64,000 bases of DNA from an uncultured Gemmiger sp. (GTDB taxonomy: Bacteria; Bacillota; Clostridia; Oscillospirales; Ruminococcaceae), in NCBI GenBank assembly GCA_944388145.1, contig CALXHQ010000007.1:1-64000 (forward strand), in the 5' to 3' direction. The position numbers were made by a program, and so were the translations under genes. Under the pieces are notes generated by a model, which saw only the letters and a list, made by a program, of their open reading frames with translations, was not told the origin of the DNA and ran no database searches. Below are positions 57,430 through 64,000 of the stretch, one piece after another (position 1 is the stretch's first letter; each line of letters begins with the position of its first letter).

Positions 57430-58045
57430 CATGGCAGGTACCTCCATGGGGCGGGATGCCCCAAAACCGGCACGGGGATGCGCCGGGGGTTATCACAATG
57501 TATTGAATTATTTTATCACGGCACCGTGCCGTTTCCTATCCGTACCTTTGCCAAAGTTGTTGCACCGGCCGGGGCAGATTTTGGCGCAATCGCACGCTGC
57601 CGGCCGCCGCACGCAAACACTGCCCGTCTGCGGCGGACAGGCGGGCAGGGTTTGGGCGGGGATGGCAGGATCACGGCGCGGCGGTGACGGCGGTGGCGGC
57701 TATCTTTTCAACCGGTTTGCCTATTAGCCGCAGTCCGGGTGGATTTGTTACAGCGGCGGGCAAAATTTTATGGCAGGTTTTGCAGCCCGCAAAAAAGCCG
57801 CCAGCCCGGAGCGGGCGGCGGCAGGATACCGGTTGGCAGACAGGCACGGCAGCGTGTCCCCGCAAAGCGGGCACACGCATTCGCCCTGGTTGACAGGGTG
57901 GGCAGTTACGCCCGCCGTTGCCGAATGACAAAAGCAACACGCACAACCCCGCCAGGCAGAGAAAAAGCAGCCCGACAGACTATCATAGCTGTCCCCTGTG
58001 AAAGGTGGGCAGCCAACCGCGGGGATACCGGCAAGGCAAAAACGG
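57430..58045. other. Non-coding region between the dehydrogenase and GT-C module operons
   Basis: No convincing gene. A Cys-rich frame around 57850-57930 has no start codon. The dehydrogenase promoter is probably near the AT-rich GATAAAATAATTCAATACATT (minus strand, about 57490-57515) but cannot be assigned. The leftward terminator for the module lies at 57791-57822. Confidence 0.5.
57791..57822 (-). terminator. Terminator of the duplicated membrane module
   Basis: Minus strand: GCCGCC...GGCGGC hairpin followed by six T, about 225 bases after the last gene. Confidence 0.65.
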
Positions 58046-58723
58046 CTATTGCTCTTTTCGCAGGGCGCGCCAGACAGCGCGCAGCCAGCACAGGGCGGCG
58101 GCGGCCAGCGCGGGGTACAAAATCAGGCAGAAAGCCTGGTACCAACTGGGCAGCCAGTAGGCCGCGCCGCCGGGCAGCGCGCCGGCGGCGTTCAGCGTGA
58201 TGGCGTCCCCCGCAAACCGCATGCGGACGGTGGCGTTCTCATCCGGGCTGCAGGGGTCCAGCCGCAGCGATACCAGCGTGGTGCGGGGCAGCGTGTAGAC
58301 ATAGCTGCCGTCGCCGGTCTCGGTGGGGAAAACCCGGTTATCCTGGCTGTAAGGCTGGCCGGGGGCTGTCGTATAGTACAGGCACATTTCCCGCGGTTCG
58401 CCGTCGAACTCGGCGGTATAGCTCAGGGTGCGCACCACCCGGCCGTCCACATTGTCCAAAATGATCTGCGGGTCGCCGCCGGCGGTGGTATACCAGCCGT
58501 CCGCTTCGGCAGTGAGGTCCACCAGCTGGAAATCGCTGACCGGGATGCCCTCCTCGGCCAGGGAACCGTCCGCCCGGGCAATGGTGTCGGCGGCAAAGTT
58601 GGCCGTGCCCAGCGCCAGCCAGGCAATCACCGCCAGCAGGTAGCACAGGATGGCGATGCCGCCCCGGCGTCCGGCCAGCCGGGCAAGGGACGCAAGCGGC
58701 GTGGGAAGATTGCGGGCGTTCAT
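58046..58723 (-). CDS. Bitopic membrane protein of the module, copy 2
   Basis: 225 residues with transmembrane helices near both ends (IAILCYLLAVIAWLALGTAN and FCLILYPALAAAALCWLRAV) and an extracytoplasmic beta-rich middle. Shared features with the upstream copy at 60881-61504: ADGWYTTAGGDPQIILD, LYYTTAPGQPYSQDNRVF and SLRLDP. Its start overlaps the stop of the large protein by 4 bp (ATGA), so the pair is coupled. Partner of the GT-C-like protein, function unknown. Confidence 0.72.
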   Translation of the reverse strand: MNARNLPTPLASLARLAGRRGGIAILCYLLAVIAWLALGTANFAADTIARADGSLAEEGIPVSDFQLVDLTAEADGWYTTAGGDPQIILDNVDGRVVRTLSYTAEFDGEPREMCLYYTTAPGQPYSQDNRVFPTETGDGSYVYTLPRTTLVSLRLDPCSPDENATVRMRFAGDAITLNAAGALPGGAAYWLPSWYQAFCLILYPALAAAALCWLRAVWRALRKEQ

Positions 58724-60804
58724 CGGCTGGGCACCTCCATTTCCACCGGGGCAAAGCCATCGTCGGTCACACGGTAAAGCAGCGTCTCGCCGTTTTGGGC
58801 GGCGGCCAGGCCATCGGTGAACAGCCCGGCATAGCTCGTCACAAAAATATCGTCGATCTGCTGCAGATAGAGTACGGTGCAGCCATTTTCCCGGATGGTG
58901 TCGGCCAGCCGCTGCGCGGTGTAGGGGTGGTAGTAATACTGTTTGACCCCCTCCTCAGCCGGTTTCAAATCGGGCAGGCCGAAGGTGCCGCCGCCGCCCT
59001 CCATGGTGGAGACCACACCGGAATAATCCACCAGGATCGGGTAAAAGTCGAACACGGCCGAGAACCAGCCCTCGCCGTTATCCCCCTGGCTGACATAGAA
59101 CACCCGGTCGTCGGGTTCCAGATAGCTGCAAACCAGCTGGGCCTCGGCCCGCTCGACCCTGCGGTCGGCAAACTCACTGTCCGAAAAGCCCAGCACCGAC
59201 AGCTGGGGCAGTACCAGCTGGTTCAGGCGGAAGAGCATCGCCGCGGCCAGCAGCAGCACCGCCCCCTGCCCTGCCAGCGCAAAGCGGGGCGCGCTGCATT
59301 TGAACGCGACGGCGGGGCCATCCTTCATTCGGAACCGCACCATCTCGGTGTAGGGCTGCAGCACCAGCACCAGGCAGGCCAGCGCGATCAAGAACCAGCC
59401 GATGTAATAGCTGTAAATATAGCGGTTGTAGTCGGTCAGGCTCTCGGCCTGGAAGGGCTTGAAGATAAAGCCGTAGCTCAGCGCCAACATCAGGTTGTAG
59501 CCCAAAAAGCACAGGGTGCTGCACACGGCGGCGCACACCACCCGCAGCCGGGCTTTCAGACAGGGCGCAAGCAGCACCGCCAGCAGGAACACCGCCAAAA
59601 TCAGGATGACCACATTGCGGCCCTGGCCGACCATGCTCATGTTGCCGGCATCCGTCCAGAACTGGGCGCCCATATCGGCGATGGCCTGCAAGAACTGGGG
59701 TTTGCGCTCGGCAAAAAAGCCCTCCACCGGCTGGCCCAGCAGGATCCGGATGCCGTTGACCACCACGTCGGACAGGGCGGCGGTGGTTTCGCCCACGCCG
59801 CCGCCGGAGCTGTTTTTGGCCACCAGGTAGCCCACATACCGCACATTCCACAGGTAGTAGACGGCCAGCGGCGCGGCAAAGCAGGCCGCCGCAAAGCCGG
59901 TGCGCCGCAAAATGCCGCGGCGGAACCGGCCGTCCGGCAAAAGCCAGGCGTCCGCAGCCACCAGCCCCGCGGCCACCAGCGCCAGCACAAAGGTGTTGGC
60001 CTTCAGGTTGGCGGCCAGCGCCAGCACCGGCAGCACCACCCATTTTGGGCCGTTGGAGCGGCGCAGCGCCAGCCACAGCGCCACGGCACCGCCCAGCACA
60101 AGCCCGGCGGGGATGTCGCCGTAGCTGGTCATATAGACGGTGTTTAAGTAGATGGTGTGGTTGTAGGTGGTGAAAAAGTAGGGCACACACCACAGCGCCG
60201 CCGCCAGCGGCACCGCGATGCGGAAGCGGGAAAAATCCAGCGTGCCCAATACCGCCCCGAACACCGCAAAGGCCAGGGCGTTGTAGGCAAGGTAGATCTT
60301 CCAGTCGGCATAGGCGCCAAAAAAGCTGAAAAAGTAGGAGAGCAGCGGCAGGCCGGGGTTCTGGGTGACGGCCCAGGGGGTGCCCAGCGTGGCGTTGGCG
60401 TACAGGCTGTTGTCCACCTTGGTGATCTTGACGGCGGTGGCCCAGAGGTTGAGCTCATCAAAACCGGTGGCCATGGGCTGCCGGATGAAAAAGTAGAGGG
60501 CAAAAGCGGCCGTCAATCCCCAGAACAGCAGCGCGCCCGGGGTGAGCAGCGCCCGGTAATCGGGGCGTCTGGACGGCCTTTTGCGGGGCCACAGCGCCCA
60601 GATACCCAGCCCGGCAAAAGCGGCGTAGAGCAGCCACGCCCCCGCCAGCAGCGGCCCGGCCATGCCCCACAGCGTCAGCCACAGCACCGCCGCGGCCAGC
60701 GCCGCCAGCGGCGCCAGCGCGCTGTGCAGGCCGCATTTCAGCGTGAGGAAGGCGCAGAACAGAAACAATGCCGCCATGGCGGCAAACACACAGAGCAGCT
60801 CCAT
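58720..60804 (-). CDS. Large GT-C-like membrane protein, copy 2
   Basis: 694 residues from ATG 60802-60804 (AAAGGAG). About 13 membrane helices in the first 560 residues, with an acidic first-loop motif ATGFDELNLWATAVKITKVD as in GT-C glycosyltransferases. The C-terminal soluble domain (DDRVFYVSQGDNGEGWFSAV, LYLQQIDDIFVTSYAGLF) is shared with the copy at 61508. It probably transfers a sugar from a lipid carrier outside the membrane; donor and acceptor unknown. Followed by its bitopic partner. Confidence 0.75.
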   Translation of the reverse strand: MELLCVFAAMAALFLFCAFLTLKCGLHSALAPLAALAAAVLWLTLWGMAGPLLAGAWLLYAAFAGLGIWALWPRKRPSRRPDYRALLTPGALLFWGLTAAFALYFFIRQPMATGFDELNLWATAVKITKVDNSLYANATLGTPWAVTQNPGLPLLSYFFSFFGAYADWKIYLAYNALAFAVFGAVLGTLDFSRFRIAVPLAAALWCVPYFFTTYNHTIYLNTVYMTSYGDIPAGLVLGGAVALWLALRRSNGPKWVVLPVLALAANLKANTFVLALVAAGLVAADAWLLPDGRFRRGILRRTGFAAACFAAPLAVYYLWNVRYVGYLVAKNSSGGGVGETTAALSDVVVNGIRILLGQPVEGFFAERKPQFLQAIADMGAQFWTDAGNMSMVGQGRNVVILILAVFLLAVLLAPCLKARLRVVCAAVCSTLCFLGYNLMLALSYGFIFKPFQAESLTDYNRYIYSYYIGWFLIALACLVLVLQPYTEMVRFRMKDGPAVAFKCSAPRFALAGQGAVLLLAAAMLFRLNQLVLPQLSVLGFSDSEFADRRVERAEAQLVCSYLEPDDRVFYVSQGDNGEGWFSAVFDFYPILVDYSGVVSTMEGGGGTFGLPDLKPAEEGVKQYYYHPYTAQRLADTIRENGCTVLYLQQIDDIFVTSYAGLFTDGLAAAQNGETLLYRVTDDGFAPVEMEVPSR

Positions 60805-60880
60805 GGGCAGCTCCTTTCGGATGGGATAAGTTTGGGCGGCAGGCGCCGGGGGAACGGACAGTTTTTCGGGCAGGCAGGCT

Positions 60881-61504
60881 TTAATCCCGCTTTCCCCTGA
60901 CCAGTGCCCAGGCCGCAGCCGCGCAGGCGGGCAGACCCAACAGCAGCAGCCACTGGCCGCCGTCCGGCACAAAGCGGAGCAGCCAGAACCGGGGTGGGTT
61001 CAGCTCCACGCCGGTGAACAGCGTGGCAATGCCGCCCACACTGTCCGGGTCGATGCGCAGGCCGGACACCGTTTTGCCCCCCAGGTCAAACTCGTAGACG
61101 CCGGGTTCCACCGTGCGGGCAAACACCTTCTGCGCCTCGCTGTAATCGGTCTGGCCGGGCAGCAGGTAGTAGAGCGCCACACTGCCGGGGGGCAGCGTCT
61201 GTTTGGCAAGCAGCCGCACCGTCTCAAGATAACCGCCGCCATCATAGAAAATATGGGGGTCGTTGTCGGTGGAAAGGTACCAATCGGGGTTGTCGCCCGG
61301 CGGGGTATCCCACTCCAGATCCTGGTAGTTTTCAAAGCTCTCAAAGGTCAGGTCATCGGCGGTCAGGGTGGTTTGGGGCATGGTGCCGTCCGCCTTGTGG
61401 ATCAGCATCACAGCGCATCTGCCCAGGCAGAACACCACCCAGAAAATCAGCGCCAGGGCGTAGCACAGGCCGAACAGCCGCAGCGTGCGTTTTGTCTCGT
61501 TCAT
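60881..61504 (-). CDS. Bitopic membrane protein of the module, copy 1
   Basis: 207 residues. Helices at both ends (LFGLCYALALIFWVVFCLGR and WLLLLGLPACAAAAWALVRG) enclose an extracytoplasmic domain with DWYLSTDNDPHIFYDGGGYL, ALYYLLPGQTDYSEAQKVFA and GLRIDPDSVGG. It is clearly paralogous to the protein at 58046-58723. It starts 3 bp after the stop of the larger upstream protein, so it is translated with it. Role unknown. Confidence 0.72.
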   Translation of the reverse strand: MNETKRTLRLFGLCYALALIFWVVFCLGRCAVMLIHKADGTMPQTTLTADDLTFESFENYQDLEWDTPPGDNPDWYLSTDNDPHIFYDGGGYLETVRLLAKQTLPPGSVALYYLLPGQTDYSEAQKVFARTVEPGVYEFDLGGKTVSGLRIDPDSVGGIATLFTGVELNPPRFWLLRFVPDGGQWLLLLGLPACAAAAWALVRGKRD

Positions 61505-61507
61505 GGC

Positions 61508-63511
61508 TCAGCCCTCGCTTTCCGCCACCGCCACCGGGGTGAAGGGCACCGCGGCGTCGGGGGTAAACCTGTACAGCGTCATGGGCATGTCGGCGGTCAG
61601 GCCGCCCTCAAACAGTGGGCTGAAAGACCGCTCCAGATAGTCATCCGCCCGGTCGATCAGCAGGTAATCGCAGCCCTTTTCCTGCAGATAGGCCACCAGT
61701 GCCGGCGGCGTGCAGACAGCCTTGTAGTCATACAGCGTCCAGTTTTCGCTCTCCACCAGGTTCATGAAATCGGAGTCCCACCGGCTGGAGGCGTCCTCCC
61801 CGTTGAAAAAGCCGCCGTAGCCGCGGGCCACATGGGCCGTCAGCTCGTAGTTATAGTAGTACCAGCGGGTGGCGTCATCGCCCTGGCTGATGACCAGCAC
61901 CGTGTCGTCCCAGTCCAGCACCTGGTTGGCGGCGGCGGCGCGGTTTTTCACGTCCTGCCGCAGCAGGTAGCGGCTGTCGCTGTTGGTCCAGAAACCGGAT
62001 ACCGGCACACCCCGCCAGGCAAAAAGCACCGCCACACAAGCGGACGCGCCCAGCAGCGCCAAATTGCCCAGCCGGGCAAAGCGGGCGCCGGAACTCTCCC
62101 GCTCCGCGGCCGAGCGGCCCAGCAGGCAGAGCATGGCCAGCATCCACCCCTGCAGGTAGGGACCGATGTACCGGTCAAAATCCTGCAGGGCGTAGGCCTC
62201 CACGTCCGAGAAGTTGTAGCAGTACAAAATCAAGTGGAACAGGTAGAAGGCGGCGAAGCAGAAGGCAAGCCCTGCCCAGGCTGCCGCCACGCGGCGGCGG
62301 GCCGCCCCCCTGCCGGCAAAGAGAAACGCCGCGGCCGCCACCAGGGTGATGGCCGCCACGGCCAGCACCGGCGGCCCGACCAGGCAGACATCCCGGGTAA
62401 AGAAGGCATCCGCCATCAGGCCCATCAGGTCGGCAAATTTCTGGGTGCGGCCGATACCAAAAAGCTGTGCCAGACCGCCAAGCACCACCTGGCCGTAGCT
62501 CAGTCCGCCGCTGCCCACGGAGGCACCGGTGGTTTCCAGGTGGGCGGCGGTGTACCAGTTCCAGCTGAGGAAAGCCGCCAGTACCGGCACCGCAAGCAGC
62601 ACCGCCCGGCCCACTGCGCCGCCGAAAAAGCGGCCGCGGCCCAGCTGTTTCCATGCCCGGCCAAACAGCAGGTCCAGGAAGATCACAAACACGGCGATCA
62701 GCGCGTAGGCAAAGCCCATGTCCTTGGCCAGCGTCAAGAGTGCCAGCGGCAGAGCGGTGAACAGCACGCCCTGCCAGCCCGGCCCCACGGCAAACCACAG
62801 GCCGAGCACGCCGCCGAACAACAGCGCCAGCGGCACATCGGCCATGGCGTTGGCATAGACGGTGCTGGCGGTGCCCACCGGCACCACACTGAAGAAAAAC
62901 GGCAGCAGCACGCCGCCCGCCAGCACGGCAACCGTGTGGGGCCAGCGGCGGCGCGGCATGGCAGAGGCCGCGGCCAGGCAGGCCATCAGCAGCATATCGT
63001 AGGCGGCAAGGCACTGCCACTCACCAAAATCAGGCGCAAAGCCCTGCACAAAGCAGGACACCAGCCCCAGCCCCGGCAGGCCGCTGTACGCCCGCAGGTT
63101 GACAGGGTCGGCGGGATAAAGCATATTCTTTTCTTTGAGCATCTTGGCCGCCATGCCCCAGAAGGTGAACTCGTCCCATTCCACAAACATGGGCTGCAAT
63201 ACGGCAAACAGCAGCCAGACCACCAGTGAGGCCGCCGCAAAAAACAGCAGGCCCGGGCTGGCAGCGGCTGCGCGCAGCCGCTGCACCCCGGCCCGCAGGC
63301 CGAGCAGGACAGCCCCGGCCAGCAGCGCCAGATAGCAAAGCCACAGTGCCCCCTGCAGCACACCCAGGTAACCGCCAATCAGCAGCAGGCAGGCCGCCCC
63401 GGCAAAGATGGGCAGCGGGAACACCGCTGCATCCTGCCCGGTGGCCGCCGCCAGCGCCACGGACGCTGCACAGATGAGCACAAGCACTAGGATACCGGTA
63501 AGCAGGGACAT
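61508..63511 (-). CDS. Large GT-C-like membrane protein, copy 1
   Basis: 667 residues from ATG 63509-63511 (GGAGG). Multiple helices with the motif MFVEWDEFTFWGMAAKMLKE in the first large loop (acidic DE as in GT-C enzymes). The C-terminal soluble domain DDTVLVISQGDDATRWYYYN then LLIDRADDYLERSFSPLFEG corresponds to that of the second copy. Sequence identity between the two copies looks low but order and spacing are the same. Probably a surface-polymer glycosyltransferase. Confidence 0.75.
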   Translation of the reverse strand: MSLLTGILVLVLICAASVALAAATGQDAAVFPLPIFAGAACLLLIGGYLGVLQGALWLCYLALLAGAVLLGLRAGVQRLRAAAASPGLLFFAAASLVVWLLFAVLQPMFVEWDEFTFWGMAAKMLKEKNMLYPADPVNLRAYSGLPGLGLVSCFVQGFAPDFGEWQCLAAYDMLLMACLAAASAMPRRRWPHTVAVLAGGVLLPFFFSVVPVGTASTVYANAMADVPLALLFGGVLGLWFAVGPGWQGVLFTALPLALLTLAKDMGFAYALIAVFVIFLDLLFGRAWKQLGRGRFFGGAVGRAVLLAVPVLAAFLSWNWYTAAHLETTGASVGSGGLSYGQVVLGGLAQLFGIGRTQKFADLMGLMADAFFTRDVCLVGPPVLAVAAITLVAAAAFLFAGRGAARRRVAAAWAGLAFCFAAFYLFHLILYCYNFSDVEAYALQDFDRYIGPYLQGWMLAMLCLLGRSAAERESSGARFARLGNLALLGASACVAVLFAWRGVPVSGFWTNSDSRYLLRQDVKNRAAAANQVLDWDDTVLVISQGDDATRWYYYNYELTAHVARGYGGFFNGEDASSRWDSDFMNLVESENWTLYDYKAVCTPPALVAYLQEKGCDYLLIDRADDYLERSFSPLFEGGLTADMPMTLYRFTPDAAVPFTPVAVAESEG

Positions 63512-63556
63512 GGGCGGGCCTCCTTTCAGGCAGGATCAAGTCGGAAGGGATTGCTT

Positions 63557-64000
63557 TTACCCCGGGATGGTTGCAATAGGGCCGATGAAGTAGTGCTGGA
63601 ACAGCAGCACCGCGCCCAGCGCCGCACAGGGCGCGAAGATGCGCAGCGCCCAGCGCTCGGCCCTGCGGTGGGTAAGGTTTGCCGACAGAGCGCGCCGCAG
63701 CGGCGCCGCCAGCAGCATGGCCGCCAGCAAAAACACCGGCAGGAAATACCGGGCCTGCAGCCCCACAATGCGAACCATCGTCACCGGCGTGTAGGTGATA
63801 TACATGGCGGTCATCATGCCCACGGCGTACACCGCGGCAAACGCCGCCAGCGGCACCACGCGCCGCCGGGTGATGGTCTGCCCCCGCCCGGCCGACAATA
63901 CCGCCGCCACAAGCAGCAGCGCCGGGCCCAGCAGGTTCAGCAGCGGGATGGGCAGGTCTTTCCAGCCGAACAGGCCCAGCTGCCCCACAAAAAAGTCGTT
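63557..64000 (-). CDS. DUF2142-like membrane protein, C-terminal part (partial)
   Basis: The last 147 residues are visible; the gene runs off the right edge. It has three or so helices and the segment MVRIVGLQARYFLPVFLLAA, where (G/A)xxxRYFLP is the C-terminal signature of DUF2142, a group related to GT-C glycosyltransferases. It is upstream of, and probably co-transcribed with, the duplicated membrane module. The frame begins with NDFFVGQLGLFGWKDLPIPL at the boundary. Confidence 0.7.
   Translation of the reverse strand, partial: NDFFVGQLGLFGWKDLPIPLLNLLGPALLLVAAVLSAGRGQTITRRRVVPLAAFAAVYAVGMMTAMYITYTPVTMVRIVGLQARYFLPVFLLAAMLLAAPLRRALSANLTHRRAERWALRIFAPCAALGAVLLFQHYFIGPIATIPG

Noticed and set aside
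57671-57946. A Cys-rich 91-codon frame on the minus strand
   Set aside because: It spans a terminator hairpin, and the cysteines do not form paired CxxC sites with usual spacing. There is no ribosome site.

Overview
GC-rich, gene-dense chromosomal DNA of a Gram-positive anaerobe. The gene set points to Clostridia, probably an Oscillospiraceae gut commensal of the Gemmiger/Subdoligranulum/Faecalibacterium kind. Supporting signs are LL-diaminopimelate aminotransferase (DapL), short-form prolyl-tRNA synthetase with a C-terminal Cys cluster, an AbrB/SpoVT-type regulator, DUF3048 lipoproteins, a wall-anchored GH53 galactanase and strong AGGAGG-type ribosome sites. The genus is an inference; there is no rRNA in the window.

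Layout. (1) 1-3164: right-hand end of a conjugative/integrative element (initiator-type HTH protein, small ORF, DUF5720-like protein, ParB, ParA, excisionase-like HTH protein, all on the minus strand). It ends at a 56-bp 3' fragment of a tRNA-Leu(CAA) gene. (2) 3204-8884: a 5.7-kb phage-derived element between 19-bp direct repeats of the tRNA 3' end. It holds a truncated minor capsid gene, a portal gene, a small HTH gene, a YozE-like gene, a cI-like repressor with operators, and a large serine recombinase whose reading frame crosses the right attachment site. (3) 8885-21176: ordinary chromosome: YARHG protein, HtrA protease with CssR-like boxes, GNAT-MnmM fusion, CcdA-TlpA pair, ECF sigma/anti-sigma/YfjL-like operon, metallo-hydrolase, GH53 galactanase. 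(4) 21510-26994: three start/stop-overlapping genes encoding an Lhr/BrxHI-like helicase, a BrxD/DUF2791-like ATPase and a TerB-N/TerB-C protein; this is the best candidate for a poorly described system. (5) 27631-36224: acetyltransferase, HxlR regulator, GDPD, then a zinc-ribbon / C-lectin-VWA / zinc-ribbon envelope cluster, a cytidylate-kinase-like protein and an FAD dehydrogenase. (6) 36500-48225: GT2, a frameshifted membrane protein gene, rubredoxin, PNPOx-like, dapL, AlgJ/X-like plus MBOAT O-acetylation pair, dapF, acyl carrier protein, proS, membrane protein, aldose epimerase. (7) 48542-57429: AbrB and XRE regulators, phosphatase, two DUF3048 lipoproteins, membrane protein, aldehyde and alcohol dehydrogenases. 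(8) 58046-64000: a duplicated two-gene GT-C-like membrane module and the end of a DUF2142-like gene.

How it fits together. The first 9 kb is a tRNA-Leu integration hot spot where two unrelated elements are stacked. The rest is core chromosome with peptidoglycan and lysine precursor synthesis (dapL, dapF), envelope polymer modification and envelope stress functions, and the helicase/ATPase/TerB cassette as an island-like system. Promoters were read by eye as -35/-10 pairs and terminators as GC hairpins with T tracts; none is experimentally shown.
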